Positions 7,552-15,819 of a stretch of DNA of 64,000 nt are shown piece by piece. This DNA is from Archangium sp. Lineage in GTDB: Bacteria > Myxococcota > Myxococcia > Myxococcales > Myxococcaceae. Both the position numbers and the translations under genes were made by a program. The DNA lies in contig JAUXRX010000019.1 of assembly GCA_030681645.1 (NCBI GenBank), positions 91,410 to 155,409 of the forward strand. Reading direction: 5' to 3'. The stretch's first letter is position 1. Each line of letters opens with the position of its first letter. Below the pieces are notes generated by a model, which had not been told where the DNA came from, made no database searches, and saw only the letters and a program-made list of their open reading frames with translations.

Positions 7552-8484
7552 GTGCGGCGTGTTCGAGGCGTATTGCTGGCTGACTATGTCCGGATCATCC
7601 GGCGGCAGGTGCCGGGCTGGCGTGAGGTCGTCAGCCCCGAGGACCGCGCGCTGATCGACGCCCGGGTCGCGCTCGACGGCTGGTACCCGATGGACGCCTT
7701 CGAGCGCCTGGGCCTGGTGGTGCTCAGGCACGTGGTGGGTGGTGAGACCGACGCCATCCGCCTCTGGGGCCGCAGTCAGGTGCAGACGGCGTTGCAGGCG
7801 CTGCCCGAGCTGGCGAACCCGGAAGATCCACGCGACTCGGTGATGCGCTTCCAGAACTACCTGGCCAGCCTCTTCGACTTCGCGGTGGTGACGGTGCTGG
7901 GCGTGGACGACGAGGCGGCGCAGCTGGAAGTCGACTACGGAATGAGCGCCGTCTCGGAAGAGTGCGCGACCTGGCAGACCATCGGCTTCTTCGAGGAGCT
8001 GCTCACCGCCAGCGGTGGTCACCAGGTGGTGAGCGCGCTGCAGAGCCGGCGCTGGTCCGGCGACGGGAAGACGGTGGTGGCGCTGAGCTGGATTTCCGCC
8101 GCGATGAGCCCGCCGCCTTTTCTGGCGCGGCCCCGGGTGCTGCTGGTGGACGACGAGGTGCTGGTGGCCAACGGCCTGGCGCGCGCGCTCGCGAACGTGG
8201 CCGACGTCACCCTCGCTTCCTCGGCCGCCGCGGCCCTCGGCTTCCTCGAGCACCAGGAGTTCGACGCCGTCTTGAGCGACTTCCTGATGCCGGGCCGCAA
8301 CGGGCTCTCGCTGCTCGAAGAGGTGGCGCGCCGCTGGCCCCGGCTCAAGCGCGTGCTGCACTCGGGCGCGATGCCCGTCGAGGCGCAGGCGGCGCTCAGG
8401 AGCGGCGTGGTGCACGAGCTCATCGAGAAGCCTGCCCAGCGCGACGTGCTGGTCGCTTCCATCGCCACGCCGTCCCGCAGGTGA
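7552..8484 (+). CDS. Receiver domain fused to myxobacterial DUF2378-like domain
   Basis: 310 residues. The first 180 resemble the myxobacterial DUF2378/TIGR02265 type (GWYPMDAFERLG, a central region ending WQTIGFFEELLTASG, then the closing GDGKTVVALSW). A full receiver follows at about 195-305: acidic pair D200/D201, phospho-acceptor D243 in LSDFLMPG, a Ser in LHSG and K293 in IEKP. No DNA-binding or enzymatic output is present, so it probably signals through protein contact. The start is uncertain (GTG 7552, or a TTG a few codons later). It is transcribed away from the lipoprotein operon, with which it shares a 139-base intergenic space, and is followed closely by the acyltransferase. Confidence 0.7.
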   Translation: MRRVRGVLLADYVRIIRRQVPGWREVVSPEDRALIDARVALDGWYPMDAFERLGLVVLRHVVGGETDAIRLWGRSQVQTALQALPELANPEDPRDSVMRFQNYLASLFDFAVVTVLGVDDEAAQLEVDYGMSAVSEECATWQTIGFFEELLTASGGHQVVSALQSRRWSGDGKTVVALSWISAAMSPPPFLARPRVLLVDDEVLVANGLARALANVADVTLASSAAAALGFLEHQEFDAVLSDFLMPGRNGLSLLEEVARRWPRLKRVLHSGAMPVEAQAALRSGVVHELIEKPAQRDVLVASIATPSRR

Positions 8485-8525
8485 GCCCGCGGGACTTCAG
8501 TCCAGGACGGGCGCATCCCTGGAAG

Positions 8526-10442
8526 ATGAGCGAGCCCGAGCTCCCTCATCGAAAGGACATCGATGGCCTTCGTGGGGTCGCCATCGGGGCGGTCGTGTTG
8601 TTTCACCTCTTTCCCAGCGCGCTGCCCGGCGGCTTCGTCGGGGTCGACATCTTCTTCGTCATCTCCGGGTTCCTGATCACCCGGCAGATCCTGCAGGCCC
8701 TTGGCAAGGAGCAGTTCACCTTCGCCGATTTCTACGCGCGCCGCGCGCGCCGCCTGTTGCCCGCGCTGCTCGTGGTGCTCCTGGCAGCGTCGGTCGCGGG
8801 CTTCGACGTGCTGCTGCGCGGCGAATGGGAACAGCTCGCCCGGCACATGCTGGGCGGCCTCACGTGGACCACCAACTTCATCCTCGTCGGAGAGGGCGGC
8901 TATTTCGACCGGCCAGCGCACTTCAAGCCGCTCCACCACCTCTGGTCGCTCGGGGTGGAGGAGCAGTTCTATCTCGTCTGGCCGGCGCTCCTCTGGTGGA
9001 CGCGCAAGTGGTCGACTCGCTCGCGACTGGCCGCCCTGGTTGCGCTGGGCGTCGGCTCGTTCGCATGCAATCTCAGCCTCACGCTCGAGCGACCGTCGGC
9101 TGCGTTCTATCTTCCGGTGGGCCGGCTGTGGCAGTTCGCCCTGGGAGGGTTGGCCGCAGCCGTGCCCGCTCCCCGGCGCTTCTCCGCCGCGCTCGGGCTC
9201 GCAGGCGCCGTGCTCGTGGGCGGTGGCGTCGCCTTCGCGTCGGCTGTCGGCTACCCCGGCATGATGGCAGTGCTCCCCACCGCCGGTGCCCTGGCACTCA
9301 TTGCAGCGGGCCCGACGGCGGGGGTCAATCGCGCGCTGGCGGGCAGACCGCTGGTGGCGCTGGGGCTCGTCAGCTACCCGCTCTATCTCTGGCATTGGCC
9401 GGTGGAGGTCTTCGCCCGGCTCACGAGTGGGCCCGTGTACTGGGGTATCGACGACAGCCCCGCACTCTCAGGCTCTCTGAGCCTCGCCGTGCTGGCGGTC
9501 AGCCTCTTCCTCTCGGCGCTCACGGTGCGCTTCGTCGAGAGACCCGTTCGGTTCGAGCGCCGGGTGAGCGTGCGCGTGTTGGTGGCCGCCTCGGTCGTGC
9601 TCGGCTGCGGCGCCGGAGCGGCCTGGGCCGGCTGGGTGGGCCCTCGCAGTGACGCTGGCCCGCTGGAGCGTCTCGAGGCCGCTCGCGCTCGCACCTGGAA
9701 GCCCCGGCAGCTCGATGAGCACCAGTGGAACGGCCTGCGCTTCTGGAGCAACGCCGGCGCTGACGCCGCGGTGCTCTTCGCCGGCGACAGCAACATGGCC
9801 CAATACGCTCCGGGCCTCGAGGCGCGACTGGCTCGCGGCGAGGCCCGCTCGTTCGCCCTCCTCACCAGCGGAGGGTGTGCTCCCTTCGTCGCCATCGACG
9901 TGCCGGGCTGCCCCGCGTTCTTCGAGGGCGTGCGGACGTTCAGTGCCCGGCCCACCGTCGACACCGTGGTGCTCGCGGCCAACTGGGCGCTCTACTTCGA
10001 CAACCCGCGCTTCTCCGTGGGCGGTCACCAGCTCTCGGTAGGCGAGCCGCGCACCGAGGCAGCGCTGCGCGCCTTCGAAGGCTGGCTGCGCGAGGTGCGC
10101 AAGACGCGTCGCGTGGTGCTGGTGCTCAACATTCCCACCTCACCGGCCCTCGACCCTGCGCGCCGGAGCTGGCTCCGCGGCGTGACCATCGATCCGGCGC
10201 CGTTGCCGCGGGCGGGTCTGGAGGCGGCCCTGGGCCCGGTGGCTGGCAGGCTCCGCGAGATCGCGCGCGCGGCCGGAGTCGAGGTCATCGATCCATTCGA
10301 GCTGCTGTGTGATGCGCAGCAGTGTCCTCTCTTCACGAGCGAGGGCCTGCCGATCTATCGCGACGCCAGCCACGTGACCACGGCCTGGGCAGAGCGCCAC
10401 TTCAGCGCCTTCGACGCGTTGATCACCGAGGCGCCCCGATGA
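8526..10442 (+). CDS. Acyltransferase 3 with C-terminal SGNH domain (OafB/OatA-like)
   Basis: 638 residues. The first 370 or so form the ten-helix acyltransferase-3 domain with the catalytic HKDIDGLRGVA-type start, FFVISGFLITRQI, the RRARRLLPAL loop and HLWSLGVEEQFYL. The C-terminal part is an SGNH hydrolase-like domain with the GDSN block, LTSGGCAPF, and the D-x-x-H pair in RDASHVTTAWAE. This build transfers acetyl groups across the inner membrane to surface polysaccharide or peptidoglycan. The target here is unknown. The ATG at 8526 lies 41 bases after the receiver gene. The 3' end overlaps the convergent membrane protein gene by 20 bases. Confidence 0.88.
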   Translation: MSEPELPHRKDIDGLRGVAIGAVVLFHLFPSALPGGFVGVDIFFVISGFLITRQILQALGKEQFTFADFYARRARRLLPALLVVLLAASVAGFDVLLRGEWEQLARHMLGGLTWTTNFILVGEGGYFDRPAHFKPLHHLWSLGVEEQFYLVWPALLWWTRKWSTRSRLAALVALGVGSFACNLSLTLERPSAAFYLPVGRLWQFALGGLAAAVPAPRRFSAALGLAGAVLVGGGVAFASAVGYPGMMAVLPTAGALALIAAGPTAGVNRALAGRPLVALGLVSYPLYLWHWPVEVFARLTSGPVYWGIDDSPALSGSLSLAVLAVSLFLSALTVRFVERPVRFERRVSVRVLVAASVVLGCGAGAAWAGWVGPRSDAGPLERLEAARARTWKPRQLDEHQWNGLRFWSNAGADAAVLFAGDSNMAQYAPGLEARLARGEARSFALLTSGGCAPFVAIDVPGCPAFFEGVRTFSARPTVDTVVLAANWALYFDNPRFSVGGHQLSVGEPRTEAALRAFEGWLREVRKTRRVVLVLNIPTSPALDPARRSWLRGVTIDPAPLPRAGLEAALGPVAGRLREIARAAGVEVIDPFELLCDAQQCPLFTSEGLPIYRDASHVTTAWAERHFSAFDALITEAPR

Positions 10443-12105
10443 GAAAGTCGCGATCGATCACCCAGCGCGCACGGAAGCCCGGAGGGAGTGCTCCATCGGG
10501 CGTCCTCACCGCGAACCCGGCCGCGACGTCGCCCGCGACGCGGTAGCGCAGACCAGGCTCGATGAGCGACGCGCAGGGCAGGGGTCCATCTGCGCAGTAC
10601 AGGTCGCTCGGCTCACGCATGGGCCCGCCGCTCACCTGATGGACCCGGGTGACGGGGCTCGGAGCGGGGACCAGGCCGCCGGGCTTCACGCGAGGCAGGC
10701 CGGAGGGGCTCACCCCCCAGAGGGTGATCAGCAGTGCGATGGCGAGGGGCGCCGCCACCGCAGGCCGCGCCTGGTCCAGCAGCAGGCCCAGCGCGAGGCC
10801 CGTGTGGAGCACCAACACCGCGCCGAGGTACTGCGGGTCGGGAGAGATGACAACCCAGGCGACGAGGCCGAGCGCGGTCGGTGTCAGCCACCACAATCGC
10901 CCGCGGGTCTGGCGCCATCGCAGCGCCACTCCCACGCAGAGCAGCCAGAGGAGCGTGGGGACCAGCAGTTCGTTGTCGAGTGCCGCGCGCTCGAGCCAGG
11001 GGCCCAACCACGCGCCGTCGTCTTGCCCGGGCATCAACCGATGCAGCGTGTGCCGGGTGTACGCCGCGATGTACCTGATGACCGAAGTGGGCACCGCGGG
11101 GTCCATTCTCCAGTCGACCGGCAGGGCCAGCGCCACCGTGGGGTAGAGCAGGTAGCCCGTGCGCACGGCCCCGCCCCACAGCCAGCCGACGCCCGCGACC
11201 AACGCGGTGATCGCGGCCCCCAGGCGCGCGCGGGGCGACCACCGCCTGATGCTCCACAGGGCGAACAGGAACGCCGTCGCCGCGACCGCCGCCGCCGAGA
11301 GCTTGAGCACCACCGCGCCGACCGCCAGCAGCGCCACCACCCACGCGCGCGCATCGGCGCGCGCCTGCATGAGCGCGAGCGTCTCGAGCACGACGATGAT
11401 CACGATCATCGGCTCTCCGACGCTGGCAGAGGGCGAGACGAACCACTGGCTCGCCACGCCGCCCAGCACCACCGCCAGCGCCGCCGTCGCCATCACCGCC
11501 GCGCTGCTCACCCTGGGCGCGAAGAGCCCAAGCGCCTCGCGTGCGCAGCGCGCGCCGGTCACCAGCACCAGCAGCGGGTTCAACAGGTGATGTGAGCGGT
11601 GCGCGAAGGGCCCCGCATCGAGCACGGCCAGGAGCAGGAAGTTGCCGTGGCTGTACCCGAGGAAGGGGTTCAGGTTGCCCACGCCTGGCACCACGGGGTA
11701 GCTCGCCGCCCAGCGCACCGCGGGGTAGTGGTACAGCGAGGCGTCTCCCTCGGGGCCGGGGCCCAGGGCGAAGAGGGACACCGCGCACAGACCCGCCGCC
11801 AGTCCCGCGGCCTCGAACCACCGCAGCGCGCGCAGCAGCGTGAGCAACTGCCCTCGCTGCAGCACGAGGCCGGCTCCCGCGGCGAGCGCGAGGGTCGCGC
11901 GGGCGACGTTCGCCATGGGGAGCACCAGGTGGAGCGGCTCGAGTATCGCGAGGGCGGCGACCAGGCCCAACCAGAAGCGCGTCGAGAGCGAAACCGGCGC
12001 GGCCCGCTCGAGGAGCGCGATGAGCAGCGAGCCCAACCCCACGCTCGCCGTCGCGGCCAGCATCAGCGCGAGGGCTACCAGGAGGCTGTCGGCCGCGTCG
12101 CTCAC
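10423..12105 (-). CDS. LIC_10190-like polytopic membrane protein
   Basis: About 560 residues from a GTG at 12105, with a dozen or more hydrophobic helices. A periplasmic-loop motif reads GDASLYHYPAVRW, then VVPGVGNLNPFLGYSH, which matches the pattern I know from the LIC_10190 family (allied to GT-C glycosyltransferases). A C-terminal soluble tail carries Cys-containing loops (YCADGPLPCASL). A role in building or exporting a surface glycan would fit the neighbouring acyltransferase, but the two genes converge rather than forming an operon. An in-frame ATG at 12171 would add 22 polar residues and seems less likely. Confidence 0.65.
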   Translation of the reverse strand: MSDAADSLLVALALMLAATASVGLGSLLIALLERAAPVSLSTRFWLGLVAALAILEPLHLVLPMANVARATLALAAGAGLVLQRGQLLTLLRALRWFEAAGLAAGLCAVSLFALGPGPEGDASLYHYPAVRWAASYPVVPGVGNLNPFLGYSHGNFLLLAVLDAGPFAHRSHHLLNPLLVLVTGARCAREALGLFAPRVSSAAVMATAALAVVLGGVASQWFVSPSASVGEPMIVIIVVLETLALMQARADARAWVVALLAVGAVVLKLSAAAVAATAFLFALWSIRRWSPRARLGAAITALVAGVGWLWGGAVRTGYLLYPTVALALPVDWRMDPAVPTSVIRYIAAYTRHTLHRLMPGQDDGAWLGPWLERAALDNELLVPTLLWLLCVGVALRWRQTRGRLWWLTPTALGLVAWVVISPDPQYLGAVLVLHTGLALGLLLDQARPAVAAPLAIALLITLWGVSPSGLPRVKPGGLVPAPSPVTRVHQVSGGPMREPSDLYCADGPLPCASLIEPGLRYRVAGDVAAGFAVRTPDGALPPGFRARWVIDRDFLIGAPR

Positions 12106-12318
12106 GCGAGGCCGACTCTGGCACTGCTTGCGGTCACGCGCATGGGCCGCTGCGACCTGCCTCGATTCCACTCGAGCCAGGTGAGCTGAAGCAGATCAGG
12201 CGGCCGCAGCCCTCCTTCGAAGTGAGGGAGCACCACCTCAGAATGACGGAGTGCGCCGCGCGCTCCAGCGTGACCTCGCGCCGATAGCCGTGGCACGAGC
12301 GGTGCCTCACTGGCGCGC

Positions 12319-13476
12319 ATGAGAAGACTGTTCGCCATCCTCCTGAGCGCGCTGCCACTGGCGGCCTGCGAGACCACGTCGGCGGCGTTCCGCTTCAGCG
12401 CGGACGATCCGGTGGAGGGCGCCTTCTCCGACGCGCTCTTCCAGTCGGCGGCGGTGCGGCTCACCCCGGGACACCGGGTCGAGCTGGTCAACAACGGCGC
12501 ACTCTTCGATCGCCTCGCCCAGGAAGTGTCGAGAGCGAAGCGCAGCATCAACATCGCCCTGTTCATCTGGCAGCCGGGCACACCCTCCACGCGGATGGTG
12601 AACGCGGTGACGGCTCGCGCGAAGGCTGGAGTCACCTGCCGGGTCGTGGTCGACGCGGTCGCCAGCACGGCGTTCGACGCGGAGGTCAGGCCCGCGCTGG
12701 TGGCCGCCGGCTGTGACGTGCGCGCGTTCAGACCGCTGACGAAGGGCGTCTCGGTCGACCGCAACCACCGCCAGATCGTGGTCATCGACGGCAAGGTGGG
12801 CTTCACCGGTGGCTTCGGCATCGCCGACGTCTGGATGGGAGAAGGCCGCAAGCCCGGGGAGTGGCTCGAGTCGAACGTGATCGTCGAGGGGCCGGCGGTC
12901 AACCAGCTGCAGCAGGCGTTCGCCGACGATTGGAAAGAAGTGGCGGGGCCGCAGCTCCCCCGCAGCGAGTTTCCCACGTCCCCTCGACGAGGCCCGACGC
13001 GCGCGGCCTTCATCTCGAGCCGCGCGTCGAACTACGTGAGGAAGGCAGAGCACCTCAACCAGTTGCTCATCTCCTCGGCGACGAAGCGCGTGTGGATCGC
13101 CAACGCCGACTTCGTGCCCTCACCAGGCCTGGTCGACCTGATGATCGAGAAGGAACGGCAGGGCGTCGACGTGCGGATCATGGTGCCGGGAGATCAGACG
13201 GATCACCCCGAGGTGCTGCTGGACCAGCGCGCCAGCTACGCCCGGCTGCTCGAGGGGGGCGTGCGCATCTGGGAATACCAGTCCGCGCAGCTGCACTCGA
13301 AGACGATGGTGGTCGATGATCAGCTCAGCGTGGTCGGCTCGATCAGCCTCGACCGGCTCGCGCGCCCGGCGATCGAAGAGGGCGCGCTGCTGATGTCGGA
13401 CCCTCACGTCGCCTCGCAGTTGATGAGGGCCTGGGAAGAGGACCAGACCCAGTGCGTGCTCGTCAGCGAGGAGTGA
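12319..13476 (+). CDS. Phospholipase D/cardiolipin synthase-like lipoprotein
   Basis: 385 residues with a lipoprotein signal ending LPLAAC. There are two phospholipase D half-sites. The first reads H150-R-Q152-x4-D157 followed by GFTGG, so the usual Lys of HxKxxxxD is Gln. The second is complete, H326-S-K328-x4-D333, followed by VVGSIS in place of the common GSxN. Family members move phosphatidyl groups (cardiolipin synthesis) or cut phosphodiesters. A defective first half-site makes the activity doubtful, although the nucleophilic His is present in both. The lipid anchor puts it in the periplasm. It stands alone, divergent from the LIC_10190-like gene. Confidence 0.8.
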   Translation: MRRLFAILLSALPLAACETTSAAFRFSADDPVEGAFSDALFQSAAVRLTPGHRVELVNNGALFDRLAQEVSRAKRSINIALFIWQPGTPSTRMVNAVTARAKAGVTCRVVVDAVASTAFDAEVRPALVAAGCDVRAFRPLTKGVSVDRNHRQIVVIDGKVGFTGGFGIADVWMGEGRKPGEWLESNVIVEGPAVNQLQQAFADDWKEVAGPQLPRSEFPTSPRRGPTRAAFISSRASNYVRKAEHLNQLLISSATKRVWIANADFVPSPGLVDLMIEKERQGVDVRIMVPGDQTDHPEVLLDQRASYARLLEGGVRIWEYQSAQLHSKTMVVDDQLSVVGSISLDRLARPAIEEGALLMSDPHVASQLMRAWEEDQTQCVLVSEE

Positions 13477-13544
13477 GCGTTACGCTCGAGTGGGCGCCGA
13501 AGGGCAGGCTTCGAAGGTGCCAGGCTGCTGCTGCCCCGCCTCGA

Positions 13545-14146
13545 TCAGGGGCCGCACGCTGACGCCGTCGGGGTCGAGCCAGGCAAGCGCCGGTCACCAT
13601 CGGCGGACGCTCCCGACAACTCCGCGGTCAGCCCCCGAACGATCAGGAACGCCTCGGCGAGTCGCACCGGGTCCACCACCTCAGCGTTGTCGCGTGGGCC
13701 GTGCAGCTGTCCCAGCGGGAGCGCCACGACCCCAGAGATCCAGTCGCCCGCGTCGAGGAGCCGGCACGATACGAACACCACCACGGGCGCGTGGTGAAAC
13801 CCGGTGAACCAGCTGCGCTGGGGGAGGAAGCCTCCCGTCATGTTGAAGAGGAGGCCCCTCCCGACGTCGTGGAAGACACCAGGTTGTCCTGCATCGAGAA
13901 CCAATCGATCCCCTCGCGAGTCACAGGCAGCGCGTAGCCGCGGGCGCGCTGCTCGGCCGCGTCGATGCGCCGCAGGTTCACCCTCGCATCCACCAGTGAC
14001 TGAACGGTCTGCCTCAGCGCCTCTGCGCTGGCCCGGATCCCGGGCTCGTCGGGCCGCCACTCCGGCGACAGCCGCGGCACGGTGTGCAGGCAAGCCGTGA
14101 GGGGCAGCAAGAGCAGCGGCGACAGGCATGAGCGGATCGAACACAT
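13545..14146 (-). pseudogene. Frameshifted lipoprotein of unknown function
   Basis: The first frame starts at 14146 with a lipoprotein signal (LLLLPLTAC) and reads well for about 95 residues to NLVSSTTSG. The sense then moves to another frame (RGLLFNMTGGFLPQRSWFTG, then FHHAPVVVFVSCRLLDAGDW) and ends at 13545. The switch falls around the run CCCCTCCC at 13855-13862. Either the gene is broken or one base is miscalled there. Joined, it would encode about 200 residues; no family is recognised. It converges with the phospholipase D-like gene and diverges from the next membrane protein. Confidence 0.5.
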
Positions 14147-14246
14147 CTCCGACGGTGGATACCCGGCCCCATCGGCAAGTCTCAGTCGTCCGGCATTCGC
14201 ACGCCATGGGGTGCCGCATCAGCGGTGGTCGTGAGATGGTCTGCCG

Positions 14247-15581
14247 ATGCGGCGGCTGTGGGCGGCGATGACTCCGATGGCGTTCTTCACGGGGCTCGCG
14301 CTGCTCTGCGCTTCCCTCACTGAGCTCGCGCGCTGGCCCTTCATCTCCTTGCGGCTGCAGGGTTCCGATTTCGGGGTCGACTGGGAATCGACCTGGTCGC
14401 CGCCCTTCATTGAAGCAGCCGACGAGCAGTTCGGCGTCTCCCACCTGGCGCAGGTCTGGTTCGGTGGTGTCGTGCTGCTGTCGCTCCTGGGACTGTGGCG
14501 GCTGTGGAAGGGGCACCAGGGCATTGGCGCGGCGTTGATCGCGGTCGCAGCGTTGGCGAGCCCGCTGCCACTGGTCGTCCTCAGCGCTCGGCTTCGGCTG
14601 AGCGACCCGATGATTTTCGGCTACGGCTGCCATGGGCCCTATGCACCCACGCTTCCGTTCCTGCTCGAGCAGACGCTCGTCGTCGCTGCGCTGGTCGCAG
14701 TGGTTGGGACGATCGGGTGGTTGGTCAGTCAGCGACTTCGACGGCTCCCGCTGGGGCCGGGCACCTGGGTCGCCGCAGGCATCACGTTGAGCCTGCTCGG
14801 AGTGGCGCTCCTCTCCTCGGCTGCAGCCGCCTCGCTCCTGACTCGTGAGGCCTTGACGGAGATTCTCGTCAGCCGAGGAGAGCTCGTCGAACCAGCGCGG
14901 CCCCTCGTGTGGCTCCTGCTCCTGTGGACCGCGGGTCTGGTGCTCTCGTTGACGCGTCCGCTCTACGTGAGCCGCCTCGTCTCCTTGCTCGTGCTGCTCG
15001 CGGGCAGCGTGAGCGTCGCTCCGGCGCTCGCGGTGGCGCACGACTCGGAGGCGGAAGCGCACCCAATGCTCGTGAGCCCGCCGCCTGATGATCTCATCAC
15101 GCCGACGACCTCCTGGTGTCCCACGCTGCAACTCGGCCTGGTCGTGCAGATGTCTCGCACCGAAGTCATGGTGGGCGGCCGCACGCTTGCGCGACCGACC
15201 GACGCGGAAGGGACGGAGGCAGCCCTGTTCAAGGAGCTGTCCGAACAGCACCAGCAGGTGCGCGAGCTCTACGCCCAGGCGGGTGCCCCGGAAGAGGAGC
15301 ACGTCGTCAACCTCCTGGCTGACGAAGGCACGCCCTTCACGACGATCGCGGCGGTGGGTCGCGCGGTGCAGCGGGCCGAGTACCGCGTCATCAACCTCGT
15401 GGCCCTTCTCTCCACGCCCGGCGGAACCTGGGTGGTTCCGACCGTGCACAACCACAGTTGCGCGCTTCGGGTCGAGCTGTCGCCCGGGGGAACGCCCATT
15501 GCGGACTTCGCTGACTTCCCGTCGCTCTTCCGCGCTGCTGAAGAAGCGCGCGGCACGTTGCGAGTGCAACTGTCGCCGTGA
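14247..15581 (+). CDS. Membrane protein with ExbD/TolR-like periplasmic domain
   Basis: 444 residues. The N-terminal 260 carry about six hydrophobic helices with a periplasmic loop containing SDPMIFGYGCHGPYA. The C-terminal 170 are soluble. One segment, beginning VVNLLADEGTPFTTIAAVG and running into RAVQRAEYRVINLVAL, resembles the small alpha/beta fold of ExbD/TolR (an I-x-AD-x-x-(V/T)PF start, then a helix and strand). It follows an amphipathic region able to contact peptidoglycan. Myxobacteria have many such uncoupled ExbD-like proteins. There is no ExbB or TonB gene nearby, so energy transduction is not implied. The 238 bases after it (15582-15819) hold no gene I can support. Confidence 0.55.
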   Translation: MRRLWAAMTPMAFFTGLALLCASLTELARWPFISLRLQGSDFGVDWESTWSPPFIEAADEQFGVSHLAQVWFGGVVLLSLLGLWRLWKGHQGIGAALIAVAALASPLPLVVLSARLRLSDPMIFGYGCHGPYAPTLPFLLEQTLVVAALVAVVGTIGWLVSQRLRRLPLGPGTWVAAGITLSLLGVALLSSAAAASLLTREALTEILVSRGELVEPARPLVWLLLLWTAGLVLSLTRPLYVSRLVSLLVLLAGSVSVAPALAVAHDSEAEAHPMLVSPPPDDLITPTTSWCPTLQLGLVVQMSRTEVMVGGRTLARPTDAEGTEAALFKELSEQHQQVRELYAQAGAPEEEHVVNLLADEGTPFTTIAAVGRAVQRAEYRVINLVALLSTPGGTWVVPTVHNHSCALRVELSPGGTPIADFADFPSLFRAAEEARGTLRVQLSP

Positions 15582-15819
15582 TTGCTCTTTCGTGCGCATG
15601 CCGCGGCCCTCCGCAAGCGCGGGGCCATCGCGCGTTCGCTCGGACGAGGCCTGCCGGATCAAGACAAGCGTGTCGCGGAAAGCTCGTGCGCGCTCGTGCT
15701 CCACCGCGGCAGACGTGCAGCGCCTCGCCCTATCTCCCGGCAACGATTCGTGGGGAGCGGAGGGGAGAACAGGTGGTTGGTGCTGGGGCGCTTCTCGGAC
15801 AGTTCCTGAATGTCAGTGA

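Noticed and set aside
12165..12200. Short LTWLEW stretch resembling LTWLKW of the large membrane protein, as a third copied fragment
   Set aside because: Only about 16 bases match, too short to separate from chance.
13545..15743. Minus-strand frame of 732 codons
   Set aside because: Only the last 100 residues look like protein (the second half of the frameshifted lipoprotein). The rest is antisense to the ExbD-like membrane protein gene.
15747..15763. 17-bp match to 35127-35143 as another fragment of the large membrane protein gene
   Set aside because: TTCGTGGGGAGCGGAGG matches exactly, but neither flank continues the similarity; chance is possible in GC-rich DNA of this size.
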